Below, in pieces: positions 1 through 8,730 of a stretch of 64,000 nt of DNA. The DNA lies in NCBI GenBank assembly GCA_019359245.1, contig JAHHHR010000003.1, forward strand, positions 62,001-126,000, written 5' to 3'. This stretch comes from Nostoc desertorum CM1-VF14 (GTDB taxonomy: Bacteria > Cyanobacteriota > Cyanobacteriia > Cyanobacteriales > Nostocaceae). The stretch's first letter is position 1. Every line of letters starts with the position of its first letter. Below the pieces are notes generated by a model, which worked only from the letters and a program-made list of their open reading frames with translations, was not told where the DNA came from and searched no databases. Made by a program: the position numbers and the translations under genes.

Positions 1-362
1 GGCAGGGGAAGAAAAGAACTTGAATTTCTTACCATAAACTCAGCAAAGTTCCCTTGCCAAACCACTAACTCTAGGCCAATTTAATTTGATGCTGAGTGCA
101 ATTATTACTTTTTTACTCAGTACTCAAAACTGTTTCGGTGCAATAGGGCATATTGCCAATACGTCACGGCGAAAATAGAGCAACCATTAAATCAGTGTCA
201 AACAGTTTTATCACAGTTTTAGTCTCTGATAATTGATAACTGATAACTAGAGTTTATTTCATAATCCTTTTGACTTTTGACTTCCGCCTTGCGGTACTAG
301 ACTGATTTATCATTGGCAGCAGTTATACAGCACTTCTACCTTCTATATTTCTTTTTATTGAT
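1..362. other. Intergenic, no gene recognised
   Basis: No supported coding region. The stretch is AT-rich, with a short direct repeat of the type TGATAACTGATAACT near 230-250 and a small inverted repeat (CCGCCTTGCGG) near 286. It presumably separates an upstream gene outside the window from the small membrane protein that follows. Confidence 0.5.
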
Positions 363-542
363 ATGCTCATTCTCAAACCTAAACAGCTAAACTGGGCAAT
401 ATTCTTTTTGTTGGGTATAGGCTATTTTAGCGTTATGTCTCATTTGGAAATTAACTATTTCTTAAAAAGCCTGATCGCGCTCATGCCAATGCAGGTTGGA
501 GCTATTATTTATGTGACTTATCTCCGGTGGAGCCGTCATTGA
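363..542 (+). CDS. Small hypothetical membrane protein (59 aa)
   Basis: A 59-codon reading frame runs from an ATG at 363 to a TGA at 540-542. The product begins MLILKPKQLNW and has two hydrophobic stretches, around residues 11-25 and 37-52, ending in the basic tail YLRWSRH. That charge pattern fits a small protein with one or two membrane helices and a cytoplasmic C-terminus. It reads in the same direction as the copper ATPase 135 bases downstream, but a separate promoter candidate lies between them, so co-transcription is uncertain. No family was recognised. The calm composition and membrane-like pattern argue that it is real, but it could be chance. Confidence 0.5.
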   Translation: MLILKPKQLNWAIFFLLGIGYFSVMSHLEINYFLKSLIALMPMQVGAIIYVTYLRWSRH

Positions 543-581
543 CCCTTAGCTAGGTACGATAAATTAATAAATTTAATAGGG

Positions 582-609
582 TTGACATACAGTCGTAGTT
601 CCATATTTA
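582..609 (+). promoter_or_regulatory. Sigma-70 type promoter candidate for ctaA
   Basis: A perfect -35 box TTGACA (582-587) is followed after 16 bases by TATTTA (604-609). This sits 69 bases before the copper ATPase start codon. No copper-responsive operator was recognised. Confidence 0.4.
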
Positions 610-677
610 GCCTACGCTCAAATTAGAGACGCTTTTAGTCAGGCGTTGAATTTCTGTAGCGAATCTAAACACTTGCC

Positions 678-3128
678 ATGCAACTTGTCCCAAAAACTAA
701 GCTAGCCCCAGAATTTGACCCAATCCTAGAGAAAATTATTCTCGATGTTGGGGGTATGAAGTGCGCGGGGTGTGTAAATGCAGTAGAGCGACAGCTAACC
801 CAACATCCAGGAGTCAAGAGTGCCTGTGTGAACCTGGCCACAGAGGTAGCAGTTGTAGAGTCAGAAACTGGTGTGGTAGATGCAGATGCACTAGCACAGC
901 GATTAACAGCCGTTGGATTCCCGACTCAACCCCGAAAAGCTAGGGGCACAGTAGCAGGCGAGATATCTACTTTCCCAGACCCAGCAGAACGACAACGCCA
1001 AGAAATGCGCTCTTCTCTATGGCAATTAGCGATCGCTGCAATGTTGCTATTATTGTCGGGAAGTGGACATTTTGGTAATCTTGGTAGCTCAGTGCTGCCA
1101 GTGCTAAATAATATCTGGTTTCACTGTGGATTGGCGACAGTGGCACTATTAATTCCCGGCCGGCCGATTTTAGTAGATGGCTGGCTGGGTTGGCGGCGAA
1201 ATGCGCCTAACATGAACACGCTGGTGGGATTGGGAACGCTGACTGCATACGTTGCTAGTTTAGTAGCGCTGCTCTTTCCCAAGATGGGTTGGGAGTGCTT
1301 CTTTGACGAACCAGTGATGATGCTGGGCTTTATCCTCTTAGGAAGGACATTAGAGCAACAAGCTAGAGGTCGCGCTGCTGCTGCATTTAGGAAACTGCTG
1401 GCACTCCAGCCACAGGTAGCACGATTGATTGCCAACCCAGAGAAAGCAGAAGTAGGATCTTCTAGTGTAGAGATTCCTGCTGAACAGGTGCGTGTTGGTG
1501 AATGGTTACAAGTACTGCCAGGTGATAAAATTCCTGTCGATGGTGAAGTGGTGGTTGGTAAAACAACGGTGGATGAATCCATGTTGACTGGAGAAGCCGT
1601 GCCAGTGATCAAGCAACCAGGCGATATGGTGACAGGAGGGACGATAAACCAATCAGGAGCGATCGCTATTCAGACAACCCGGACTGGAAGTGATACAACT
1701 CTAGCTCAAATTGTCGCCTTAGTAGAAGCCGCCCAAACTCGGAAAGCACCAGTACAGAAATTAGCAGATACAGTAGCTGGTTACTTTACCTACGGTGTGC
1801 TGACAGCATCCGTATTAACATTTGTCTTTTGGTACTTTTTCGGTACTCACATTTGGGCTGATATCAGCATGTCTGGTGGCATGGAAATGATGGGCCACGC
1901 TACACATGAAGCTCCCCACTCCCCTTTATTAATTAGTTTAAAACTAGCGATCGCAGTTATGGTAGTTGCCTGTCCCTGTGCTTTGGGACTTGCCACACCA
2001 ACAGCCATTCTTGTCGGCACTGCTATGGGCGCAGAACGGGGTCTGTTAATCAAAGGCGGCGACGTTTTGGAAAAAGTACACCAATTAGATACCGTAGTAT
2101 TTGATAAAACTGGCACTTTGACCACGGGGAATCCCATCGTCACAGATTGCTTGTTAATTGAGGGATCGGGAACTGGGGACTGGGGACTAGGGACTAGGAA
2201 TTCCCAATCTCTATTACAACTAGCAGCAGCTGTAGAAAGCGGTACTCATCACCCTTTAGCAAAAGCGATTCAGCAAGAAGCACAGCGACAACAGTTATCT
2301 ATTCCAGATGCTGTGGACTTTCACACAGAACCAGGACTAGGGGTATCTGCTGTGGTAGAGGGCAAAGTTGTACTGTTGGGTAACTGGGAATGGTTAAGTT
2401 GGCACGGTATTGCCATTAACGAAACTGCACAACAGGTAGCACAGGATTTGGCAACAGATGGTAAAACAGTCGTTTGCGTAGCTGTTGGGGCAACTTTAGC
2501 TGGGTTAATTGCTGTTTCTGATACCCTCAGACCAGATGCCCAATCTACCGTAGACAAGTTACGTCAGATGGGCTTACGGGTAATGTTGCTCAGTGGCGAT
2601 CGCAAAGAAGCAGCTAGCGCCATAGCCAAACAATTAGGATTAGATAGTGCTGATGTCATAGCAGGTGTCCCCCCAGCTAAAAAAGCAGCTGCAATCCAGT
2701 TTCTCCAGTTAGAGGGGACAAGGGGACAAGGAGACAAGGGGACAAAGAAAACTCCCCACTCGGTAGTCGCAATGGTAGGAGATGGCATCAACGATGCTCC
2801 AGCTTTATCTCAAGCAGATGTAGGAATTGCTTTACACTCCGGGACAGATGTGGCGATGGAAACTGCTGAAATTGTCCTAATGCGCGATCGCTTAAACGAT
2901 GTCGTCGAATCTATTCAACTTAGTCGCGCCACCTTCAACAAAATCCGCCAAAATTTATTCTGGGCTTTTGCATATAATACAGTTGGTATTCCTTTAGCAG
3001 CAGGTGTTTTGTTCCCTAGCCTGGGTTTTGTCCTTAACCCATCTGGTGCTGCTGCATTAATGGCTTTTAGCTCTGTTAGCGTCGTCACAAACTCAATATT
3101 ATTACGGCGATTAGCTCATCACTCGTAG
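678..3128 (+). CDS. ctaA: Copper-transporting P1B-type ATPase, CtaA-like
   Basis: The 816-residue product has one N-terminal heavy-metal-associated domain with GMKCAGC (Cys29 and Cys32), then membrane helices, an actuator domain with TGEA near residue 310, the intramembrane CPC metal motif at about 432-434, the phosphorylation motif DKTGT at about 476, and GDGINDAP near 700. CPC marks the Cu+/Ag+ class. The N-terminal stretch DVGGMKCAGCV resembles cyanobacterial CtaA, which brings copper across the plasma membrane for plastocyanin and cytochrome oxidase, more than PacS, but this is by eye. A Met/His-rich loop lies between two helices near residues 395-412. Two repeat-derived inserts sit at 2168-2198 and 2713-2746, both in frame. 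Confidence 0.93.
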   Translation: MQLVPKTKLAPEFDPILEKIILDVGGMKCAGCVNAVERQLTQHPGVKSACVNLATEVAVVESETGVVDADALAQRLTAVGFPTQPRKARGTVAGEISTFPDPAERQRQEMRSSLWQLAIAAMLLLLSGSGHFGNLGSSVLPVLNNIWFHCGLATVALLIPGRPILVDGWLGWRRNAPNMNTLVGLGTLTAYVASLVALLFPKMGWECFFDEPVMMLGFILLGRTLEQQARGRAAAAFRKLLALQPQVARLIANPEKAEVGSSSVEIPAEQVRVGEWLQVLPGDKIPVDGEVVVGKTTVDESMLTGEAVPVIKQPGDMVTGGTINQSGAIAIQTTRTGSDTTLAQIVALVEAAQTRKAPVQKLADTVAGYFTYGVLTASVLTFVFWYFFGTHIWADISMSGGMEMMGHATHEAPHSPLLISLKLAIAVMVVACPCALGLATPTAILVGTAMGAERGLLIKGGDVLEKVHQLDTVVFDKTGTLTTGNPIVTDCLLIEGSGTGDWGLGTRNSQSLLQLAAAVESGTHHPLAKAIQQEAQRQQLSIPDAVDFHTEPGLGVSAVVEGKVVLLGNWEWLSWHGIAINETAQQVAQDLATDGKTVVCVAVGATLAGLIAVSDTLRPDAQSTVDKLRQMGLRVMLLSGDRKEAASAIAKQLGLDSADVIAGVPPAKKAAAIQFLQLEGTRGQGDKGTKKTPHSVVAMVGDGINDAPALSQADVGIALHSGTDVAMETAEIVLMRDRLNDVVESIQLSRATFNKIRQNLFWAFAYNTVGIPLAAGVLFPSLGFVLNPSGAAALMAFSSVSVVTNSILLRRLAHHS
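2168..2198. repeat. In-frame tandem repeat inside ctaA (GGGACTN units)
   Basis: Four imperfect copies of a GGGACTN-type heptamer read through as about ten extra residues (GTGDWGLGTR) between the phosphorylation motif and the nucleotide-binding domain. The same kind of repeat is normally intergenic in these genomes. Its length keeps the frame open. Confidence 0.75.
2713..2746. repeat. Second in-frame tandem repeat inside ctaA (AGGGGACA units)
   Basis: Four tandem copies of an AGGGGACA-like unit encode about a dozen low-complexity residues (GTRGQGDKGTKK) just before the conserved GDGINDAP motif. The frame is preserved. This is independent of the insert about 540 bases upstream. Confidence 0.75.
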
Positions 3129-3330
3129 AATACTCTGTTGCACGAAAAATTTCCATCTCAAGTTAAATTGGGTCGCTATTCAGGTTTTACCCAGATCGCA
3201 AAGCCTCTTGGGGCGCTTACCAAAGCTATCATAACAACTGGAGTAGAACCACCAAGTTCTACTCTTTCAAGGTATTATGCAATTTTAAAGTTTATTTAGA
3301 TCAGCACCACAGACTTATGGTGCCTTGAAC

Positions 3331-3828
3331 ATGGCAAGATACGATACTAAACAAATCTTGATTAATCACAGTTCCACCGATTTGTCAATGGCAGCAGAAA
3401 CCAATGAAAACCATCTACTGATTATTGAAGACGATCAAGGTCGCAAAGAATTTTCTCTGGATCACCCCGTCTACTCTATTGGTAGAGACCGCGAATGTAA
3501 TATCCGTTTGATGTCGCAGTTTGTCTCGCGCCGCCATGCCACATTAGTGAGATTGCCACGAGATCATAATAGTCAAAGCTACTATTACCGGATTGTAGAT
3601 GGCGATGCCAAAGGCAAGCCTAGTTCCAATGGTTTGATGATTAATGGACGTAAGATACCGGCTCACGATCTCAGAAATGAAGACGAGATCGTTTTTGGGC
3701 CTCAAGTACGTGCCATTTATTATCTTTTAAGAAATACTCAGCGTTTAGGGCAAACGGATTCGAGTGAGTATGACATTACATTAATAAACCCCGGTATGGC
3801 CGAGGATTTAGAGGATGTAGGAGAGTGA
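3331..3828 (+). CDS. FHA domain protein
   Basis: The product is about 165 residues and is dominated by one forkhead-associated domain, a fold that binds phosphothreonine peptides. The signature pieces are YSIGRDRECNI, SRRHA and SSNGLMINGRK, with an acidic C-terminal tail. I chose the ATG at 3331. A TTG two codons earlier and an ATG at 3388 (MAAETNE) are alternatives, and none has a clear Shine-Dalgarno sequence. FHA proteins usually act with Ser/Thr kinases, but no kinase gene is nearby, so the partner is unknown. Confidence 0.88.
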   Translation: MARYDTKQILINHSSTDLSMAAETNENHLLIIEDDQGRKEFSLDHPVYSIGRDRECNIRLMSQFVSRRHATLVRLPRDHNSQSYYYRIVDGDAKGKPSSNGLMINGRKIPAHDLRNEDEIVFGPQVRAIYYLLRNTQRLGQTDSSEYDITLINPGMAEDLEDVGE

Positions 3829-3901
3829 ATTTATAACTACCAATAACAGCCTGAAAATCCCACGATTTGAAGGCGTAGGAGTGTCAATTCAATCCCTAAA
3901 G

Positions 3902-4249
3902 CTATCCTGCAATACTTTCAATCAAATGCCAATGGCGACTACTTTCAATAGCCTGCTTGATGACTTCAAACATTTGTCGGCAGTAATTATCTAGTTGAAG
4001 TGGTAGTTCTTCATTTTTAATCACAATGCTCATCCGGGTTTCTGTTTCAGTAGATTTTGATTTATCAATCAATACTTCTACTGTGATCAATTTAGGAAAA
4101 GGAACATTGCCCGGAACCTGACGAGCGATAATATAATCGCCAGTGTAGTATTGAATATCCAACTGACAGTCCTGTAGAAGTTCTACAAGTAACGGCAACA
4201 GATGGTCACTAGGAACAGAAACGGTAAATGAACAGGTATAGCGAGCCAT
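3902..4249 (-). CDS. Conserved hypothetical protein (115 aa)
   Basis: This frame encodes 115 residues beginning MARYTCSFTV. It shows alternating strand-like and helical segments and no signal peptide or membrane helix, so it is probably a small cytoplasmic alpha/beta protein. It stands alone: the FHA gene converges on it from the left and the epimerase gene diverges to the right. I do not recognise the family, though its compact length and clean codon use look like a real cyanobacterial gene. Confidence 0.7.
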   Translation of the reverse strand: MARYTCSFTVSVPSDHLLPLLVELLQDCQLDIQYYTGDYIIARQVPGNVPFPKLITVEVLIDKSKSTETETRMSIVIKNEELPLQLDNYCRQMFEVIKQAIESSRHWHLIESIAG

Positions 4250-4453
4250 AATAGCCCCACGCCTTGCAACACTCTGTCCATCCTATAATACCGAAGCGTC
4301 TAAACGAAAAGTGATTAAAGAAGCAAATTTCTTGAATTTTGAGATCAAGCATTACAAGATATCACAGTCACATTTGTTTTATCCACAAGCAAAGTACCGT
4401 AAGCTGAAAGTTTGATCAAAAACTTTACAATAAAGGTTTGGCTGAGGTAGAAA

Positions 4454-5374
4454 ATGAAAGTCGCAATTACTGGAGCAACAGGATTTGTCGGTAGTCTTTT
4501 GGTACAACGACTCCACGCACAAGGTCATAAAATAGTAGTACTAACTCGGAAAATCGCCTTTGCTAAAAAGGTTTTTCCATCTGAGGCTTTCCCAAATGTA
4601 GAAATTGTTGCCTATACACCAAATGCTTCTGGTTCTTGGCAAAGTGTTATCGCAAGTTGTGATGGCGTAGTTAATCTGGCAGGAGAACCCATTGGTGAAG
4701 GACGCTGGACACCAGAACGCAAACAAGAAATCCTCAATAGCCGGAAGTTAGGCACACAAAAAATAGTTGAGGCAATAGTCAACGCTAATCCAAAACCAAC
4801 TGTTTTAATTAACGCTTCGGCTATTGGCTACTACGGCACTAGTGAGACGGCTACCTTTGATGAAACAAGTTTATCTGGTAACGATTTTCTCGCCCAAGTC
4901 TGCCAAGCCTGGGAAGCAGAAGCGAGAAAGGTAAAAGATGCTGGTGTACGGTTGGTAATTCTGCGTTTTGGGATTGTTCTAGGTAATGGTGGTGCCTTGG
5001 ATAAAATGATTCCGCCTTTCAAACTTTTCGCTGGTGGTCCCATTGGCAGTGGTCGACAGTGGTTCTCATGGATTCATGTAGACGATTTAGTTAACCTGAT
5101 TCTGGAAGCTTTAACTAAACCGGAAATAGAAGGCGTATACAATGCCACTGCCCCTAACCCAGTCCGAATGGCAGATTTAAGCCAAACTTTGGGGCAAGTG
5201 ATGAATCGCCCTTCTTGGTTGCCTGTTCCTAGTTTTGCGATCGAAGCTCTTTTAGGAGATGGGGCGATGGTAGTTTTAGAAGGTCAGCAAGTCCTTCCCA
5301 AACGCACCGTGGAAACAGGCTTTGAGTACAAACATCCTAATTTACAGTCAGCACTAAGACAAATTCTTGCATAG
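4454..5374 (+). CDS. NAD(P)-dependent epimerase, TIGR01777 / SulA-like family
   Basis: The 306-residue protein starts MKVAITGATGFVGSLL, a Rossmann dinucleotide-binding motif (GxTGFxG). It also has NLAGEPIGEGRW and the active-site tyrosine region ASAIGYYGTS, features of the extended short-chain dehydrogenase group TIGR01777. The cyanobacterial member (Synechocystis slr1223) is annotated as a SulA-like division protein, and its plant homologue GC1 acts in plastid division. The substrate is not known. The gene is monocistronic and converges on the small membrane protein gene downstream across a repeat-filled gap. Confidence 0.85.
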   Translation: MKVAITGATGFVGSLLVQRLHAQGHKIVVLTRKIAFAKKVFPSEAFPNVEIVAYTPNASGSWQSVIASCDGVVNLAGEPIGEGRWTPERKQEILNSRKLGTQKIVEAIVNANPKPTVLINASAIGYYGTSETATFDETSLSGNDFLAQVCQAWEAEARKVKDAGVRLVILRFGIVLGNGGALDKMIPPFKLFAGGPIGSGRQWFSWIHVDDLVNLILEALTKPEIEGVYNATAPNPVRMADLSQTLGQVMNRPSWLPVPSFAIEALLGDGAMVVLEGQQVLPKRTVETGFEYKHPNLQSALRQILA

Positions 5375-5463
5375 ATTAAAAGGGAGCAGGGGGCAGGGGG
5401 AGCAGGGGAAATAATAACCAATGCCCCATGCCCAATGCGCCATACCCAATGCCCAATACCTTA
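5375..5463. repeat. Intergenic low-complexity repeats between convergent genes
   Basis: The gap holds tandem units of AGCAGGGG type followed by at least four units of the ATGCCCA/ATACCCA heptamer. This matches the short tandem repeats common between genes in heterocystous cyanobacteria. No hairpin terminator stands out. Confidence 0.7.
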
Positions 5464-5464
5464 A

Positions 5465-5710
5465 CTATTGATTAGAGAGAAATTTTCTAGAAACCCAACT
5501 GATAATACCGCTAAGAATAGCACCGCCCATGAGGATGCCAATGGCTGGGTTAAACACGGGTTGCCAAAGTTGATGCCACAAATCCAAGCCCAGGTTTACT
5601 CCTACAGAATCACCGATCGCAGCGATCGCTAACCAGACAAAGCCAAACAAAACCAAAAAAACATCTGCGACTAAAATTGTGTTTAGCCAATTTAACAATT
5701 TATCTTTCAT
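5465..5710 (-). CDS. Small hypothetical membrane protein (81 aa)
   Basis: The 81-residue product starts MKDKLLNWLNT and carries two strongly hydrophobic segments, about residues 12-34 and 52-72, with the basic end SRKFLSNQ, so it should be a two-helix membrane protein. An AAGGA ribosome-binding site lies seven bases before the ATG, which supports this start. The family is not recognised. The gene is separated from the TPR gene behind it by about 135 bases containing repeats. Confidence 0.75.
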   Translation of the reverse strand: MKDKLLNWLNTILVADVFLVLFGFVWLAIAAIGDSVGVNLGLDLWHQLWQPVFNPAIGILMGGAILSGIISWVSRKFLSNQ

Positions 5711-5807
5711 CTATCCTTTTGTATAATTGCCTAAAATTTTAGGTGAGTGTTAATTAAGTAAGTTAGAAGTGAAGATTGCTTACTAGAATTTAACTCTTCA
5801 CTCCTAA

Positions 5808-5829
5808 CCGGAGCTTTCCGAGCCTCCGG
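5808..5829. repeat. Small inverted repeat
   Basis: CCGGAG at 5808-5813 pairs with CTCCGG at 5824-5829 across a 10-base loop. It sits just downstream of the TPR gene on the minus strand. It has no T-run, so it is a palindromic repeat more than a terminator. Confidence 0.5.
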
Positions 5830-5845
5830 CTTGACTCTTAACTTC

Positions 5846-6268
5846 TCACTCCTCCAACAGCCAATTTTTAACTTTTGTCAAACTCTGCCAATCTGGTTTT
5901 CTACTTAAGCCATCTTCAATACTAGTTTTTATTTCATCGCGCCATTCTGGATTGACAAAAATTAGTTGCTGTGCTATGTCAATATGTTCTCGTAAACCTT
6001 TTTGGCCTGTTTCCAGCATTGCTAAGGCGAGATTGACTCTAGCTTGTGGGTCTTGTGGATTTAACTTGACTGCTTTCTGTGCAGCTTTGTAAGCCAAATT
6101 GGCTTTGTTATCGAGTAGATATAACCACGCCAAACAGACCCAAGCAGCACTAGTTTTAGGAGCGCGATCGCACACTTCTTTAAACACAGGGATTAAAGAA
6201 TCTACTGCTTCTCCTGCTTTATAGCGTTCCAAACCTGTATCAAATAAGGACTCAACTGTATTAGTCAT
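5846..6268 (-). CDS. TPR repeat protein (140 aa)
   Basis: The product is all-helical with tetratricopeptide signatures such as AWVCLAWLYLLDNKANLAYKA and DPQARVNLALAML, roughly three TPR units, so it is probably a small protein-interaction scaffold. There is no signal peptide. The start is unusual: the ATG at 6268 and the codons for MTN belong to a run of heptamer repeats that fills the leader, and no Shine-Dalgarno sequence is present. The stop codon TGA also falls at the edge of a repeat (GGAGGAGTGAGAAG). It lies downstream of the sufA-like gene on the same strand, 78 bases away, and may be co-transcribed with it. Confidence 0.82.
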   Translation of the reverse strand: MTNTVESLFDTGLERYKAGEAVDSLIPVFKEVCDRAPKTSAAWVCLAWLYLLDNKANLAYKAAQKAVKLNPQDPQARVNLALAMLETGQKGLREHIDIAQQLIFVNPEWRDEIKTSIEDGLSRKPDWQSLTKVKNWLLEE

Positions 6269-6342
6269 TGGTCATTAGTCATTTTTCATTGGTCATTAGT
6301 CATTTGTCTTTTGTTCAATAACAAGGGACAAATGACAAATGA
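6259..6342 (-). repeat. Heptamer repeats forming the TPR gene leader
   Basis: On the minus strand the leader consists of tandem ATGACTA, ATGACCA and ATGAAAA units, the last of which contains the start codon of the TPR gene. A second group of CAAATGA-like units near 6328-6342 is the inverted complement of the first, so the two could fold on each other. See the separate finding about upstream reading frames. Confidence 0.75.
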
Positions 6343-6346
6343 CATA

Positions 6347-6703
6347 TTACACCCCAAATGACTTGCCGCAACCGCAAGTTTGGTTAGCATTGGGGTTAGT
6401 GAATTGAAAGCCACCGCCAATCATGGCATCGCTGTAATCGAGCATTAAACCGTAGAGATATAATAAACTCTTGCGATCGCTGACAATTTTGAAGCCATCA
6501 TAGTCAAAAACTTCATCCTGCGGGGTGATCTTGCTAGTGTCTTCAAAGTCCATCATATAAGACATCCCTGAACATCCACCCTGACGGACTCCTACCCGTA
6601 AGCAGAAATCTGTGCCTTGCTTGTCCCGGAGGGATTTTACCTGGTGCAATGCGGCTTCGCTCAACAGAATTCCGCGTTGTTGAGACTGAATTGCTTGTGT
6701 CAT
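6347..6703 (-). CDS. A-type iron-sulfur cluster carrier (SufA/IscA family)
   Basis: The 118-residue protein has the three conserved cysteines of A-type carriers, one in GGCSGMSY and two in the C-terminal CGCGKSF. It accepts or delivers Fe-S clusters during maturation of ferredoxins and photosystem proteins. Length and spacing are normal. The sequence looks closest to the cyanobacterial SufA-like group (slr1417 type), but I cannot exclude the IscA-like paralogue. An AAGGAG site lies about 12 bases before the ATG. No other suf genes are adjacent, as usual for this protein in cyanobacteria. Confidence 0.93.
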   Translation of the reverse strand: MTQAIQSQQRGILLSEAALHQVKSLRDKQGTDFCLRVGVRQGGCSGMSYMMDFEDTSKITPQDEVFDYDGFKIVSDRKSLLYLYGLMLDYSDAMIGGGFQFTNPNANQTCGCGKSFGV

Positions 6704-7031
6704 CTGCTTTTTGAACTCCTTAATTAGTATAAGCTTTACCCTATATCGGCTTATTAATGCCTTTGGGTTGCCCTTGATGTTTTTGTATTCATTCTAGCGG
6801 CTTAAATGTCGTTAAATACCAAATTGTAAACACTCCGTCAAAAGCAGCCAAACATTTTTATCCTAGAATTGAGAGACTCAGTGTATTTATAGATTCGGTA
6901 TTTTTGGAGTTCAAGCGTGGCAGCAGTCACCAGAAGCAACTATCTTTCAGGTGCAGCCATAAAAACTTAATCCGAGGCTAGCTATCCCCCAAAGTCTACT
7001 TCCAAATTGCTTCTTTTGATTAACTTATTCT

Positions 7032-8672
7032 ATGACAAGTTTTAATCGCTCTACCAGTCGTCGGTTGAAGAAACTAACTCAAATTCCTTCTGTATGGGAG
7101 GGCGATCGCCGTCCGTTGTCATCACCAAACCAACACTCAGACTCCGAGGAAAAGGGAGAATGCATTCTTTGGGTAGATTACTCCCAAGGTGTGGTTCGAG
7201 GAATGGACGTGGTAGCTTCAGATATCGGCCCAGAAGCAATAGTTCGTACCTTAATGCGAGCAATGGAACATCCCCACAGTCCGGCAAGACCTGCCAGACC
7301 CCAAAGAATTGTGGTCAAAGACCGCGAGATCCAATTTTATTTGCGGGGGGTGCTGCAAGATTTAGATATTGCCATTGACTACGCACCAGAATTGCCTTTA
7401 ATTGACGAACTGTTTCGCGGGTTCGCTGACATCCTCGATAGTCAAACCCCCGACTTACCCCCACAGTATGCACAAATCTTACGAGAGAAAGCATTTGCAA
7501 TTTGGGAAGCAGCACCTTGGGAATTTTTAGAAGAACAGCAAATTTTGTCAATCGAGATAAATAAATGGGATGTTGGCACACTCTACGCCTCAGTTATGGG
7601 AATGCTGGGAATGGAGTATGGGATTTTGTTTTATCGCTCAGAAGAGTCTTTAAAACAGTTTCGCGCCACCGTTTTAAGAGATGAAGAATCAACGGAGCAT
7701 CTAGAAGAAGCGTTCCTCAAACAAGATTGCCTATTTCTCACCTTTGAGAGTGCTGACGAAACCGATGAAGATGAGGATGAAGAAAATGATTTGGCAGATA
7801 TGCCATTATCAGAAATTGACCCAACTTTTGGTAATATCCACCCCCTAGAAGGACTACGGTCTGTTTTGTATGACGAAGAAGCACTGGTAATCTTAGTTGC
7901 GATCGAAAGCCTGAGTCGCTTTATTCGCGATCACCGTCGCCAGCTTCATGAGGACATTTTCCCTAGCCTCAGCCGTCGCTATCGCATTTCTCTGCCGCAG
8001 TCGGAAGAATCAACTAAATCTGTGGCTGTGACAGTCTCTACCATGCCGCAATTAGCAGCAGAATTAGAGGGAATGGCAGGCTTTGATGTCGATGATGAGG
8101 AGATTGAAGACTTTGGCTCACCAAATTTTCAATCATTGCAAGATGACTTGATACCAGAAGATTCCTTCCTCAGCTTAGGTGTGGTGTCCTGGGAAATGTT
8201 GGAGTATCTCCGTAAGGGGACTAGCTACCACAAGGCTGGTGAAATCAAAGAAGTGGGTGACGGTTTACCGGTGATTTTAATTCAAACTTCCCGACCCAAA
8301 GCTAAGGCTGTAATTGAAAGAATTGAAGCAATAGGCGGACTGAGAGCTATTTGCTTTAATCCAGGTGCCGACCCTTTCGATGGCGATCGCTACGACCTAG
8401 GTTTATTACAAACTCAAAATGGCGAATTGTTCCTATTCGGTGAATTTCTAGATGAAGATCCTATTCATGTAGAAGCCCGGAAAAAATGGAATCAACGGTG
8501 TAAAAATACTAAGGGCTACTGTGGTTTAATCATTGCCAAAGGATTAACCGGAGCCTCCCGTGGCAATCCTCAGTTACGAGATATGATGGCTTTGTTTGAA
8601 GCGCGATCGCTTTCACCTAAAGATTTAGGTCTTGGCACTCTTCAACTAATGCCCCAACTCAAATTTGAATAG
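7032..8672 (+). CDS. Conserved cyanobacterial protein (546 aa), DUF6930-like
   Basis: This is a large soluble protein without a signal peptide or membrane helix. A basic N-terminus (MTSFNRSTSRRLKK) is followed by two mixed alpha/beta regions joined by a very acidic linker near residues 240-255 (ADETDEDEDEENDLAD). The segment GECILWVDYSQGVVRGMDVV and the C-terminal part resemble uncharacterised cyanobacterial proteins annotated as DUF6930. I am moderately sure of that name and know no biochemical function. It is transcribed alone, with about 330 bases of leader and intergenic sequence upstream. Confidence 0.8.
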   Translation: MTSFNRSTSRRLKKLTQIPSVWEGDRRPLSSPNQHSDSEEKGECILWVDYSQGVVRGMDVVASDIGPEAIVRTLMRAMEHPHSPARPARPQRIVVKDREIQFYLRGVLQDLDIAIDYAPELPLIDELFRGFADILDSQTPDLPPQYAQILREKAFAIWEAAPWEFLEEQQILSIEINKWDVGTLYASVMGMLGMEYGILFYRSEESLKQFRATVLRDEESTEHLEEAFLKQDCLFLTFESADETDEDEDEENDLADMPLSEIDPTFGNIHPLEGLRSVLYDEEALVILVAIESLSRFIRDHRRQLHEDIFPSLSRRYRISLPQSEESTKSVAVTVSTMPQLAAELEGMAGFDVDDEEIEDFGSPNFQSLQDDLIPEDSFLSLGVVSWEMLEYLRKGTSYHKAGEIKEVGDGLPVILIQTSRPKAKAVIERIEAIGGLRAICFNPGADPFDGDRYDLGLLQTQNGELFLFGEFLDEDPIHVEARKKWNQRCKNTKGYCGLIIAKGLTGASRGNPQLRDMMALFEARSLSPKDLGLGTLQLMPQLKFE

Positions 8673-8730
8673 TTGCAAAAATTCTCGCAATTTTCAATCT
8701 CTAATTGTGGCTATAGGAATCTGGTTTAAT

